Shown one piece after another: positions 47,301 through 57,804 of a stretch of DNA of 64,000 nt; positions within the stretch are counted from its first letter, which is position 1; every line of letters begins with the position of its first letter. The notes beneath the pieces were generated by a model. That model did no database searches and was not told where the DNA came from. It saw only the letters and a list, made by a program, of their open reading frames with translations. Location: NCBI RefSeq assembly GCF_901905185.1, contig NZ_CABFMQ020000076.1:62001-126000 (forward strand), given 5' to 3'. The position numbers and the translations under genes were made by a program. This stretch comes from Methylocella tundrae. Its GTDB lineage: Bacteria > Pseudomonadota > Alphaproteobacteria > Rhizobiales > Beijerinckiaceae.

Positions 47301-47525
47301 GCCTCGGCAATTCACATTTTCCAGCAAAAGCAGTCGCAACCAACGCTTCCGCCTGCTAAACAGCCCTCGCTTGCAAAGCGCCCATTTAGAGACACGACCG
47401 CCTCTTCCGCGCCGCGATGACGCCCCTTCAGGCGCTCCTCGCCATGAGGGCTTGATGTTGCGTTGCGTGTCCAGCGGGACTTTAGGAGCAAAGCCAGTTT
47501 CGAACCATCCTGTGAGCCGCGCGCT

Positions 47526-48647
47526 GTGACCTCCGTCCAAAATTCTTCCGGCGTCGTCGCGACGCATCTGATCCGCGCGGGCTATGCGCGCTGCGAGCCG
47601 CCGATCCTTCAGCCGGCCTCGATCTTCTTCGATTCGGGGGAGGATCTGCGCGGGCAGCTCTATCTGACGAGCGATCTTTCCGGCGCCGAATATTGTCTGC
47701 GCCCGGAATATACGATTCCCGTTTCAAAGCACTATCTCGCCTCGGGCGCCGCGGGCGAGACCGCCGCTTTTTCCTATTGCGGCCCGGTGTTTCGCTACGC
47801 CGCCGGCCAGAGCTGTGAGTTCACGCAGGCTGGCGTCGAAAGTTTCGGCCGCGCCGACCGCGAGGCGGCGGACGCCGAAATTCTGACTCTTGCGCTCGAC
47901 GCCGCCTCCGCCGGCCACGGCCTTGACCTCAGCGTTCGCATCGGCGACGCGGGGCTTTTTTCGCGCCTTCTGGCGGCGCTTGATCTGGCGCCGCAATGGC
48001 GCCGCCGCATCGCCCGTGGGCACAGCCAGGGCAAGTCGGTCGAGGCGATCCTCAACGCCTCCCAAAACGGCTCGGGTCATGACCATTCGGGCGTGCTCGG
48101 CATGCTGGAAGGCGCCGACAAGCAGGGCGCGCGCGCCTTCGTCGAGGATCTTCTGTCGATCGCGGGAATCGTCGCCGTCGGCGGACGCACGGCGGGCGAG
48201 ATCGCCGACCGTTTTCTGGAACAGGCGGCGCTGAAGCGGGGTGTCGGCGTTTCGGATGAGAAGGTCGCCATCATCGAGGCTTTTTTTGCCATCGAGGGCA
48301 ATCCGGACGCGGCCTCGGTGCGAATGCGCCGGCTGGCGCAAGAGGCAAGTCTCGATCTCGACGCGAGTCTCGACGCTTTCGACACGCGGCTCGGCTTCAT
48401 CGCGGCGCTCGGCTTCGACGTCGCGGCGCTCAGTTTCGAGGCGAGCTTTACGCGCAATCTCGACTATTACACGGGCTTTGTGTTCGAGGCGCTCGACCGC
48501 GCCCGCCCCGATGAGAAGCCGATCGTCGCTGGCGGACGGTATGACCAGCTGCTGCAAACGCTCGGAGCCGATCGCGCCATCCCTGCCGTTGGCGCGTCGA
48601 TCTGGGTCGATCGCCTGCCGCTGGCTTTAGAAGGAGACGCGGCATGA
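47526..48647 (+). CDS. ATP phosphoribosyltransferase regulatory subunit HisZ
   Basis: HisS-like paralogue without tRNA activity that activates HisG in the first step of histidine synthesis. The 373 residues keep class II features such as [17 protein letters not shown] and [11 protein letters not shown], plus A-G-G-R-Y-D-Q-L-L. The start is taken as the GTG at 47526, which removes an unrelated leader. It overlaps hisG by 4 bases (ATGA), so the two are coupled. Confidence 0.9.
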   Translation: MTSVQNSSGVVATHLIRAGYARCEPPILQPASIFFDSGEDLRGQLYLTSDLSGAEYCLRPEYTIPVSKHYLASGAAGETAAFSYCGPVFRYAAGQSCEFTQAGVESFGRADREAADAEILTLALDAASAGHGLDLSVRIGDAGLFSRLLAALDLAPQWRRRIARGHSQGKSVEAILNASQNGSGHDHSGVLGMLEGADKQGARAFVEDLLSIAGIVAVGGRTAGEIADRFLEQAALKRGVGVSDEKVAIIEAFFAIEGNPDAASVRMRRLAQEASLDLDASLDAFDTRLGFIAALGFDVAALSFEASFTRNLDYYTGFVFEALDRARPDEKPIVAGGRYDQLLQTLGADRAIPAVGASIWVDRLPLALEGDAA

Positions 48648-49612
48648 GCGAAACGCTCGTTCTCGCTATTCCGTCCAAGGGACGCCTGCAGGAAAACGCC
48701 GCCGCCTTCTTTGCGCGGGCGGGGCTTGAGATCGTGCAAGGGCGCGGCGCGCGCGACTATCGCGGTTCGCTCGCGGGCCTGAAAAACGTCGAGATCGCGT
48801 TTTTATCGGCCTCCGACATTGTCGCGCAGCTTGCGAGCGGCAATGTCCATCTTGGCGTTACAGGAGAGGATCTCGTCCGCGAAACGATCGCCGACGCCGA
48901 TGAAAAAGTGGCGCTTTTGACGCCGCTCGGATTTGGCGGCGCGAATGTCGTCGTCGCCGTCCCGCGCGCGTGGATCGACGTCAAGACCATGTCCGACCTC
49001 GAAGACGTCGCGGCGAGCTTTCGGGCAAGGCGCGGCGAGCGCATGCGCGTCGCCACCAAATACGTCAATCTGACGCGGCGCTTTTTCGCGAAGATGCATG
49101 TCGCCGATTATCGCATCGTGGAAAGTTCGGGCGCGACGGAAGGGGCTCCCGCCGCCGGGCAGGCCGAACTCATCGTCGACATCACGACGACGGGGGCGAC
49201 GCTCGCCGCCAATGCGCTGAAAATTCTTGACGATGGGATCATTTTGCGTTCGCAGGCCAATCTCGTCGCCTCGCTGAGCGCGGACTGGAGTCCGCCGGCG
49301 CGGGAGAATGCGCGCGTCATACTTTCGCGCATCGCGGCGGAGGAGGAAGCGCGCACGACGCGGGAAGTCTCGACCGTACTCGCCAACCCGTTCCCATCCC
49401 TGATCGCGGACGCCGAGGCGCTTTTCGCCGCGCGCCCGCGCTTTCGCGCGGCGGACGGACGCCTGACGTTGAATTGCCCGACCGACAAGGTCGCGCCGCT
49501 CGCCGACTGGCTCATCGCTCATGGCGCCGATCATGTGGGCGTCGCAACGCTCGACTATGTTTTTTCAGCAACCAATCCGCTCTACGAGAAACTTGTCGGG
49601 CGGCTTGGCTGA
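48644..49612 (+). CDS. ATP phosphoribosyltransferase catalytic subunit HisG
   Basis: Joins ATP and PRPP to begin histidine synthesis. The 322 residues show L-A-I-P-S-K-G-R-L, the G-V-T-G-E-D-L region and the PRPP loop near [15 protein letters not shown]-terminal segment of about 90 residues (N-P-F-P-S-L-I-A to the end) goes beyond the usual short HisG. Having both this tail and HisZ is notable but, as I recall, normal for Bradyrhizobium-type HisG. It overlaps hisZ by 4 bases. Confidence 0.93.
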   Translation: MSETLVLAIPSKGRLQENAAAFFARAGLEIVQGRGARDYRGSLAGLKNVEIAFLSASDIVAQLASGNVHLGVTGEDLVRETIADADEKVALLTPLGFGGANVVVAVPRAWIDVKTMSDLEDVAASFRARRGERMRVATKYVNLTRRFFAKMHVADYRIVESSGATEGAPAAGQAELIVDITTTGATLAANALKILDDGIILRSQANLVASLSADWSPPARENARVILSRIAAEEEARTTREVSTVLANPFPSLIADAEALFAARPRFRAADGRLTLNCPTDKVAPLADWLIAHGADHVGVATLDYVFSATNPLYEKLVGRLG

Positions 49613-49710
49613 AGCGCATCGCGCGGCGGGAGTCGATGTTATAAGGAAATGACTGAGATTATTTCTCAACTCGGGAATATGCCGCCGACCGGCGAAATGG
49701 AGACTGCTAT

Positions 49711-50028
49711 ATGTCAGCGCGTATGATCGTGGATTTGGCCGAGGGGAATATCGTGCTTTTCGGCGGCGCTCCCGAGCCGGGAATGCCTGACGCCGGCCTG
49801 ACGAATGGCTTTTCAAGGGCGAGCGCCGAGACTTTTCAGGCAGCGCTCGGCACGATCGGCGCGCTGGTCAAGACAGTTGAAGCCTCGATCGACACCATGT
49901 CGCAAAAACCGGAAGGAATCGAGATCGAGTTTGGCGCCACTCTCAGCCAGGACTGCGATTTGTGGATCGTCTCGCCCGACTCCGCGCCGGAGTTCAAAAT
50001 CAGGCTGTCCTGGGGCAAGAACGGCTGA
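49711..50028 (+). CDS. Trypco1 (trypsin-co-occurring domain) protein
   Basis: A 105-residue soluble protein matching the CU044_2847/Trypco1 pattern: an N-terminal beta strand, a helix with F-Q-A-A-L-G-T-I, then P-E-G-I-E-I-E-F-G-A-T-L-S, and a closing F-K-I-R-L-S-W. Such domains usually lie beside trypsin-like proteases and other parts of bacterial conflict systems. None is visible here, so it is an orphan copy. Its role is unknown; it might recognise a protein partner. Confidence 0.65.
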   Translation: MSARMIVDLAEGNIVLFGGAPEPGMPDAGLTNGFSRASAETFQAALGTIGALVKTVEASIDTMSQKPEGIEIEFGATLSQDCDLWIVSPDSAPEFKIRLSWGKNG

Positions 50029-50082
50029 CGAGCCGCCCCCAACACCGGCGAGGAGCTGGCGCCGGGCCGGGAGCGGCCGCCT

Positions 50083-50339
50083 ACATGCAGGTTTCCTCGA
50101 GTTCTTCGAGGAACTTCAAAGGCGCATCGCCGCGCAGATCTTCAAGGATCCCGCGCAAAGTCGGCAGGAAATTGTGCAACACCCGCAAATCGTTGAGCCC
50201 CAAGCTTATGGGCAAGCTCCCTCCGGCGGGTGAAATAGGCCCAGAACGGGCCGTCTTCCGGTCGTGGCCGCGCGCGCGAAGGCGGATGGTGAGGCGCGGC
50301 CAAATGCTCTCGCGCGGGACGGGCTGCTTCCCGGATCAA
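50083..50339 (-). pseudogene. possible small frameshifted gene
   Basis: From a TTG at 50339, overlapping the ABC transporter stop, one frame reads [19 protein letters not shown] second frame continues [23 protein letters not shown] to a TAG at 50083. They join if one G is removed from the run at 50198-50201 (CCCC on the plus strand), giving about 85 residues. Either a real frameshift or a sequencing error would explain this. No family is recognised, and it could also be chance. Confidence 0.3.
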
Positions 50340-52492
50340 AAGCCGGGAGACAGGGAAACGTCTGTTTTGACCAAAGCGGGTTTCTCGGAGGGCGTAAACA
50401 CGCCATCGTCGTCGCTCCGCATCTCAATATGCCGGTCGTGCATGTCGATGAGGCTTGAGCGATGTCCGATCGAGACAATGGTCGTCGCGGGTAGATGCTT
50501 GAAGAGAATCTCATAGATCCTCGCCTCAAGCGTCTCGTCCATGGAAGCGGTCGCCTCGTCGAGGAAGAGCCAATCCGGTTTTGCAAGGAGAGCGCGGGCG
50601 ATGGAAATGCGCTGCTGCTCGCCGCCTGAAAGGCGCTGGCCCCAATTGTCGTCGACGTCAAGCTTGTCGACCAGTTCAGGCAGATGCGCGGCGAGAAGCG
50701 CGCTGCGGATCGCTTCCTCGCCATAGGTCTCGGGCGCCGCCGGATAGGTGACGGCCCCGCGCAGCGGGCCATTTGGAATGTATGGCTTTTGGGGCAGCAG
50801 CATCACCCGTGTGTCGGCGGGCGCCGTGACGGAGCCGTCGCCGTGCGGCCATATGCCGGAGATTGCGCGGAACAATGTCGATTTGCCGGAGCCCGACGGT
50901 CCCGTGAGAAGCGTCGACTCGGCCGGCGAGAGACGGACATTGGCGTCCTTGACGATGACGCGGCCATCTGGAAGGTGCAGCGTTACGTCCTCGAGGTGGA
51001 TGTGCTGGCGCGCATCGATCGCGGCTTGCGGCGCGGGTTTTAGGCCGGGGCGCTTCTGCGCTGCCTCGATCGAAGCGTCGAACGAGATCAGACGGTCGAG
51101 AACGGCTTTGAAGTCGGCGAGAGAGACATAATAGGTCACGAAGAAGGTCAAGGCGTCGTTGACGCTGCCAAAAGCGCGCGCGGTCTGGGTCATGACGCCG
51201 AGGGTGATCTTGCCGGCAAAATAGAAGGGCGCCGCGACGATATAGGGGATGATCGGGCTTAACTGGCCGTAAGAGGCGGTAAAGCCGATCAGATTCTTGC
51301 GGACGGCGACGATCTGAAAATAATTGCCGATGATCGTGTTGAAACGTTCCCGCAGAGAGCGCTTTTCGGAATCTTCTCCCGAGAGCAGCGCGACCTGTTC
51401 GGCATATTCGCGCAATCTTGCCAGCGAAAAGCGGAAATCGGCTTCGTAACGCTGCCTGGCGAAAGAGAGCGGCACCAGCGAGCGGCCGATGAGATGGGTG
51501 ATCCAGGTGCCGAAACCGGCATAGATCAAAGCGACCCAGAACAGGAATCCTGGCACCGCGATCGCCGTGTAAGGCAAAGTGAAATTCGCGGAAAGAGACC
51601 AAAGCACGATCGCGAAGGAAACCAGCGAGCTGAGGTTCGAGATCAAAAGGATCGAGAAGGTATAGATGCCGTAGCCTTCCTGGCCGCCGTTGATGAAGCG
51701 GTTGACGTCCTCCGATATGCGCTGGTCGGGGTTGTCGGCGACGCCGCCCTCGAGCGACATCCGGTAATGAGTGTGGCTGTCCAGCCAGCGGCCGACGTAA
51801 TTCTCCGTCAGCCAGCGCCGCCAGCGGATGATCAGCGTCGAGGCGACGATGAACTCCAGGATGGCGGAGGCGATGTAGGTGAAGGCCCAGGGAGTGAATA
51901 CAGTGAAGAGTTGCGACCAGAAAGCGGCCTGGTCCTTGTTCTGAATGGCGTTGAACCAGTCGCGCGAGAAGAAGGAGAGCCGGACCTGTATGCCGACCTG
52001 GGTCTGATTGATGACGACGAGAAAAACGATCATCGCAATGGCCAGCTTGTGCTCTTTGAGCCCAAACGAGGGCAGCGGCCAGATCTGCGCTCTCGTGTCC
52101 CCGTTCGAATCGAAATAGCGATCGCCGATGCGGGTCATCGACTGCACGACGGGAATGAAGGAGATGCCGTAAACGAGAATGGCGAAAATCGCGACGGTGA
52201 GCGGCAGGCTTTCCGGCAGAACGTAGTCTTCGAGCGAGGCCGGCCAGAAGCCGACTTGCGCGACCATGAAGACAACGCCGAAGATAACCGTCTCAATGGC
52301 GAAGATCGCGGCGAAAATCTGCAAAAAGCTGGAGATTTTGGGCGCTTTGTAGGTGGTATAGGCGCAGACGAAGCCCGTTGCGGCGAGGAGCAGAATGGTC
52401 GCGTCCCCGTGCATCGCTCCGATCAAAGCGGTTGCAAGCGAGAAAACGGCGACGACAGCGGCGAGAAAATGCATGGCTTGCCTTATGCTCAT
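50336..52492 (-). CDS. SbmA/BacA-type ABC transporter (fused permease-ATPase)
   Basis: A 718-residue fused exporter/importer half-transporter. The membrane domain (about 130-430) fits the ABC_membrane_2 (SbmA/BacA/YddA) group, with S-F-F-S-R-D-W-F-N-A-I-Q and N-P-D-Q-R-I-S-E-D. The ATPase carries Walker A T-G-P-S-G-S-G-K-S-T, signature L-S-G-G-E-Q-Q-R and Walker B L-F-L-D-E-A-T-A. An extra N-terminal part with about four helices (residues 1-125) precedes the usual six-helix region. Related proteins handle vitamin B12, peptides or long-chain lipids. I use the ATG at 52492; a TTG at 52504 is in frame. Confidence 0.85.
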   Translation of the reverse strand: MSIRQAMHFLAAVVAVFSLATALIGAMHGDATILLLAATGFVCAYTTYKAPKISSFLQIFAAIFAIETVIFGVVFMVAQVGFWPASLEDYVLPESLPLTVAIFAILVYGISFIPVVQSMTRIGDRYFDSNGDTRAQIWPLPSFGLKEHKLAIAMIVFLVVINQTQVGIQVRLSFFSRDWFNAIQNKDQAAFWSQLFTVFTPWAFTYIASAILEFIVASTLIIRWRRWLTENYVGRWLDSHTHYRMSLEGGVADNPDQRISEDVNRFINGGQEGYGIYTFSILLISNLSSLVSFAIVLWSLSANFTLPYTAIAVPGFLFWVALIYAGFGTWITHLIGRSLVPLSFARQRYEADFRFSLARLREYAEQVALLSGEDSEKRSLRERFNTIIGNYFQIVAVRKNLIGFTASYGQLSPIIPYIVAAPFYFAGKITLGVMTQTARAFGSVNDALTFFVTYYVSLADFKAVLDRLISFDASIEAAQKRPGLKPAPQAAIDARQHIHLEDVTLHLPDGRVIVKDANVRLSPAESTLLTGPSGSGKSTLFRAISGIWPHGDGSVTAPADTRVMLLPQKPYIPNGPLRGAVTYPAAPETYGEEAIRSALLAAHLPELVDKLDVDDNWGQRLSGGEQQRISIARALLAKPDWLFLDEATASMDETLEARIYEILFKHLPATTIVSIGHRSSLIDMHDRHIEMRSDDDGVFTPSEKPALVKTDVSLSPGF

Positions 52493-52799
52493 ATCCCTTC
52501 GCAAAGGGCGTTTAGGGGGCTTTCGTCGAAGACTAGTGGGATTTCGGGCGGCGTGAAATCAACAAAGCTTTTGTTTCAAAGACTGGCCGGGAAGGTGAGC
52601 GCCGTTGCACCCATCTCAAGCCGCGGAAGGAGTCTGCGCGCACGATCGCATTCTGCCGCCATATGCTTGTTTCAACGCATTATTTCACCTTAAATATGCG
52701 TAACTTTCACCGCGGCCTGCGCCCGCCGCAAACGCGGCCGAAGCTTGCATGGCCGCCGCCCGCGTCGTCGAAGCATTCCGCGATGGCGGCTGCTTCGCG
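52493..52799. other. 307-base region between the ABC transporter and the IHF-like gene
   Basis: Both neighbours read leftward, so this holds the ABC transporter promoter and the end of the IHF-like gene. An AT-rich patch at about 52670-52705 could be the promoter. I see no gene. Confidence 0.4.
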
Positions 52800-53162
52800 T
52801 CATTCCTCCGCTTTTTTGGCTTCTTCGGGAGAGAGGCCGTTGACGCAGGCCGACAGCACCGGCGACGGTTTGAAGGTGAGAACGCGGCGCGATTTGATCG
52901 GCGCCTCGACGCCGGTGCGCGGGTTTCTGCCGATGCGCTCGCGTTTAGAGCGGACAGCGAACATGCCGAAGGATCGAAGCTTGACGCATTCTCCGCGCAC
53001 CAGCGCTTCGGCGATTTCCTCAAGGGCCATTTCAAAGATTTCCCTCGCCTGCGCGCGCGAAAGCGCCGGACACGAGGCGTAAACCGCGTCCAGAAGGGCC
53101 GCCCGCGTCGCCGTTCTCCGATTGACGGCCGCATCCGATTGCGGCTCCGACGCCTGTCGCAC
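52800..53162 (-). CDS. IHF-alpha-like DNA-bending protein
   Basis: A 120-residue member of the HU/IHF family that bends DNA. The beta-arm and core read L-R-S-F-G-M-F-A-V-R, R-I-G-R-N-P-R-T-G-V-E-A-P-I and R-R-V-L-T-F-K-P-S-P-V-L, closer to IHF-alpha than to HU. The start is a GTG at 53162, with a run of six G bases 6 bases upstream; longer frames to 53294 have no family features. About 18 residues before the domain and a 15-residue acidic tail are extra. It may be a second, divergent IHF-alpha copy; it is not beside the genes that usually flank ihfA. Confidence 0.75.
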   Translation of the reverse strand: MRQASEPQSDAAVNRRTATRAALLDAVYASCPALSRAQAREIFEMALEEIAEALVRGECVKLRSFGMFAVRSKRERIGRNPRTGVEAPIKSRRVLTFKPSPVLSACVNGLSPEEAKKAEE

Positions 53163-53292
53163 GTCTGTCCCCCCAACTGCTTTCAATTGCGATAGTTGGA
53201 TTAGAGCATATTTCAGGCCTTTGAAAAGCAGTCGATTCTTTGACCGAACAAGATCGCGCGCCGCCGCGCCGCGGTTCAGCCTGGCCGCAGCC

Positions 53293-53325
53293 AAAAAAAG
53301 AGCCCCGGATTTTCTCCGGGGCTCT
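53293..53325 (-). terminator. rho-independent terminator of groESL
   Basis: On the minus strand AGAGCCCCGGA pairs perfectly with TCCGGGGCTCT (11 bases, 5-base loop), followed by seven T residues (53293-53299 on the plus strand as A). It lies about 30 bases after the groEL stop, a classic intrinsic terminator. Confidence 0.9.
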
Positions 53326-53356
53326 GTAGCAATTGATCAATGCCGGATGGGCTGGA

Positions 53357-55030
<1,674 letters not shown>

Positions 55031-55048
55031 TTATGTGGGATTGGCCGA

Positions 55049-55336
55049 TCAGGCGACGACGCCGAGGATGTCGCTTTCCTTCATGATGAGCAGGTCCTGC
55101 CCGTCGATCTTGACCTCTGTGCCCGACCATTTGCCGAAGAGCACCTTGTCGCCGGCCTTCACGTCGAGGGGGGTCAGCTTGCCGCTGTCGTCGCGGCCGC
55201 CCGGGCCGACGGCGATGATTTCGCCTTCCTGCGGCTTCTCCTTGGCGGTGTCGGGAATGATGATCCCGCCCTTGGTCTTTTCCTCACCTTCGAGACGTCT
55301 GACCACGACGCGGTCGTGCAAAGGACGAAAGCTCAT
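55049..55336 (-). CDS. co-chaperonin GroES
   Basis: 10-kDa lid of GroEL, 95 residues, starting [12 protein letters not shown] with the family's G-G-I-I-I-P mobile loop and [11 protein letters not shown] choose the ATG at 55336, as the upstream in-frame start at 55351 adds M-K-E-L-D only. The promoter and CIRCE element lie just upstream. Confidence 0.96.
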   Translation of the reverse strand: MSFRPLHDRVVVRRLEGEEKTKGGIIIPDTAKEKPQEGEIIAVGPGGRDDSGKLTPLDVKAGDKVLFGKWSGTEVKIDGQDLLIMKESDILGVVA

Positions 55337-55424
55337 GTCTAATTCCTTCATGGGCCGCGGGAGGCGCTTGGTCCGCGCTGGGACGCCTCTTGCAAAGGCG
55401 GCGGGTTTGAAAAACGGAGCCCTG

Positions 55425-55451
55425 TTAGCACTCTGATAGGGTGAGTGCCAA
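55425..55451 (-). promoter_or_regulatory. CIRCE operator of groESL
   Basis: TTAGCACTC (55425-55433) and GAGTGCCAA (55443-55451) are separated by exactly 9 bases, as in the CIRCE consensus (TTAGCACTC-N9-GAGTGCTAA) with one mismatch. HrcA should bind here and repress groESL until heat shock. Confidence 0.92.
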
Positions 55452-55461
55452 AGGCAGCTCG

Positions 55462-55490
55462 TATTTAGGCAGGCGGGTCCTTGCTGTCAA
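55462..55490 (-). promoter_or_regulatory. sigma-70 promoter of groESL
   Basis: On the minus strand a perfect -35 TTGACA (55490-55485) and -10 TAAATA (55467-55462) are separated by 17 bases. The CIRCE element lies immediately downstream, the normal position for HrcA control. Confidence 0.75.
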
Positions 55491-55675
55491 GTCTGCCGTA
55501 TACTTGGGCATGGCTTTGGCCATTTTAAAGCCATGCGCCGCCGCGGCAGGCGGAGGCCGCTAAAAAACCGTAATTAGAACAGATCCAAATTAGGATGCTC
55601 TGGCTCGCGAATCGGGAAGCGGCGCCGGCGGCATCAGGATTTGCCTGACGCGAAACAATGAACGGATCGGCGGCC

Positions 55676-56233
55676 ATGTCGGATAAGACGAGCTCGAACT
55701 ATGATCAGACCACCATTTTCCTGCATTGGATAACAGCGGCCCTGGTCGTCGTGCTCTGGATTTTGGGACAGACCTCCGATCTCGTCCCCCGGGGTCCGCT
55801 GCGCACGGGGTCCTGGTCTCTTCACGTCACGCTCGGCTTTCTGCTCGCCTTTGTGCTCATCGGGCGCATCATATGGCGAGGCGGCGCCGGGCGCCGGCTG
55901 CCGCCCGCGGACGCGGGTTTTCTTCAGTTTCTGGCCGCGGCGACGCATTACGCGCTTTACGCGCTGCTGCTGGCCGCCGTGACCCTCGGCATTATCAACG
56001 CCTTCGTCCGGGGCTATGATCTTTTCGGCGTCGTAAGCCTGCCGAAGCTTGGCGATCCAGCCCTGAAGAAACCCATCACCGAATGGCATGAACTCGCGGC
56101 CAATCTCGTTCTCGCCGTCGCCCTTTTGCACGCGGCGGCGGCGCTGGCGCATCATTATGTCTTGAAGGATGGCGTTCTTTTGCGGATGCTGCCGCAACGC
56201 GAGGCCGCCTCCGAGCGCCGTTCGGACCTCTGA
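55676..56233 (+). CDS. cytochrome b561
   Basis: A four-helix membrane protein of the prokaryotic b561 type, 185 residues. The helices begin near F-L-H-W-I-T-A-A-L, H-V-T-L-G-F-L-L-A-F, H-Y-A-L-Y-A-L-L-L and H-E-L-A-A-N-L-V-L-A-V-A-L-L-H. The His in helices 1, 2, 3 and 4 are the candidate haem ligands. It probably oxidises quinol, possibly with superoxide as acceptor. I use the ATG at 55676; an ATG at 55658 is equally possible. The next gene begins 46 bases later and may share the transcript. Confidence 0.85.
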   Translation: MSDKTSSNYDQTTIFLHWITAALVVVLWILGQTSDLVPRGPLRTGSWSLHVTLGFLLAFVLIGRIIWRGGAGRRLPPADAGFLQFLAAATHYALYALLLAAVTLGIINAFVRGYDLFGVVSLPKLGDPALKKPITEWHELAANLVLAVALLHAAAALAHHYVLKDGVLLRMLPQREAASERRSDL

Positions 56234-56279
56234 ACGCGTCTTCGTCCGTCTCGCGCTCCTTCCTGAAAGGTCTGGCCTC

Positions 56280-56975
56280 GTGGTTCGTCTCCATGCCGAA
56301 AGGCACCTCGTCAACCGCATCGGCTGGCTGCGCGCCGCCGTTCTTGGCGCCAATGACGGGATTATCTCGACCGCCAGCCTGATGGTCGGCGTCGCGGCCG
56401 CCGCGAGTTCATCGAGCGAGGTCCTGGTCGCAGGCGTTGCCGGCATGATCGCGGGCGCCATGTCCATGGCCGCGGGCGAATATGTCTCCGTCAGCTCGCA
56501 ATCCGACACCGAACGCGCCGATCTTGCGCGTGAGCGGCAGGAACTCGCGGAGAACCCGAAGTTCGAGACAAATGAGCTGGCGCAGATTTATGTCGAACGC
56601 GGCCTTGAGCCGGCGCTCGCCCGTCAGGTCGCCGTGCAGCTCATGGCGAAGGACGCGCTCGGCGCGCATGCGCGCGACGAACTCGGAATCTCCGAAGCGA
56701 TCACGGCGCGCCCGATTCAAGCGGCGCTGACCTCCGCTGCGACTTTTTCCGTGGGCGCCGCCCTGCCGGTCATCGCGGCGCTGGCCGCTCCCCGGCCTTT
56801 TCTCATGCAGGCGGTGTTTGCGACGTCCCTGGCGTTTCTCGCCCTGCTTGGCGCCCTCGGCGCGAAAGCAGGGGGCGCCGACATCCTCAAACCGACGATT
56901 CGCGTCGCTTTCTGGGGCGCGTTTGCAATGGCGCTGACCGCCGGCATCGGAGCCCTCATCGGCAAAGCAGTCTAG
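56280..56975 (+). CDS. VIT1/CCC1-family metal transporter
   Basis: A 231-residue membrane protein of the CCC1/VIT1 (nodulin-21-like) family, which moves Fe(II) or Mn(II). The N-terminal signature R-A-A-V-L-G-A-N-D-G-I-I-S-T-A-S-L-M-V-G-V and the Gly/Met-rich helix M-I-A-G-A-M-S-M-A-A-G-E-Y-V-S-V are diagnostic. A cytoplasmic acidic region follows (about 85-145), then two or three more helices. I use a GTG start at 56280, just after the b561 stop, with GAAAGG about 10 bases before; an upstream frame overlaps b561. Which metal it moves is not shown by the sequence. Confidence 0.83.
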   Translation: MVRLHAERHLVNRIGWLRAAVLGANDGIISTASLMVGVAAAASSSSEVLVAGVAGMIAGAMSMAAGEYVSVSSQSDTERADLARERQELAENPKFETNELAQIYVERGLEPALARQVAVQLMAKDALGAHARDELGISEAITARPIQAALTSAATFSVGAALPVIAALAAPRPFLMQAVFATSLAFLALLGALGAKAGGADILKPTIRVAFWGAFAMALTAGIGALIGKAV

Positions 56976-57197
56976 TTGGACTGAGGCTTGTCCGGAATCC
57001 GGCGCCGCGTCGCTTTTGATACATTTTTTTCGTTTCAGACGGCAAACGACGCGCATGCTCGCCTGTCAGCGCATCGACATGATACATGCGGCGGCGGAGG
57101 CTTTCGTGAAAACGAAGGCCGCGGGCCTAAGCCGTCTTGCACCGCCCAAGGCGACCGCGGAATTTGAAAAGCACTTCTATTCACAAAGGAAAAGACA

Positions 57198-57743
57198 ATG
57201 GACCGCATCATCATGCGAACCGGTGAGGCTCTTAGCGCTGGCGGTCCTCCTGGCACCGCGGCGGAGCCGGAGGTTATAATCGGGGAACTCGACGGGCCCG
57301 TTGGAACAGCGCTCGCCACTCTCACCGGCGATCAGGTAGCCGGGCACACGAGAGTATTCGCCCTCATGAATACAAATGTGATGGTGCGGCCGGTGACGCT
57401 TTGCGTCTCCAAGGTGTCCGTCACCAATTCCCGTTACACCAGCATTCTCATGGGGACTGTGCAGTTCGCTATCGCGAATGGAGTGCTCGACGCCGTTCGC
57501 GCCGGCTACATTCCAAAAGAGAAAGCCAATGATCTTGGCATCATCTGCTCAGTCTGGCTGGCGCCGTCAGTGATCAAGGACGACAATCTCGATCATAAGA
57601 TCCTGTTCGACATTCACCGCAAAGGTATGACCGAAGCGATCAGAAAGGCGATGGCGAACGAACCCTCGATTGATTGGCTGCTGGAAAATCAGGACAAGGT
57701 GGTGCACAAATACTATCAGCTTGGACTTGACGGGAAGATCTGA
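57198..57743 (+). CDS. formaldehyde-activating enzyme homologue (Fae-like)
   Basis: A 181-residue relative of Fae, which joins formaldehyde to tetrahydromethanopterin in methylotrophs. Fae-like features are V-G/T-G-E-A-L at the start, I-I-G, K-V-S-V, and A-I-A-N-G-V-L-D-A-V-R-A-G-Y-I-P. The segment that holds the proposed catalytic His in Fae (A-H-I-D-L-I-I-G) reads A-E-P-E-V-I-I-G here, so Glu23 stands in its place. This fits the Fae2/Fae3-like paralogues of unknown role better than a true Fae. AAAGGA lies before the ATG at 57198. It is followed 61 bases later by a pteridine-reductase-type gene. Confidence 0.8.
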   Translation: MDRIIMRTGEALSAGGPPGTAAEPEVIIGELDGPVGTALATLTGDQVAGHTRVFALMNTNVMVRPVTLCVSKVSVTNSRYTSILMGTVQFAIANGVLDAVRAGYIPKEKANDLGIICSVWLAPSVIKDDNLDHKILFDIHRKGMTEAIRKAMANEPSIDWLLENQDKVVHKYYQLGLDGKI

Positions 57744-57804
57744 GCAAGGTTACGGCCGCGTTTCTGGCGAGACCTGAACTGTGGTCCGGGGCGGAAATGA
57801 GGGC

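Noticed and set aside
51494..52693. 399-codon plus-strand frame opposite the ABC transporter membrane domain
   Set aside because: Very acidic and Asn/Asp/Arg-rich, as expected for the reverse of hydrophobic helices; no domain.
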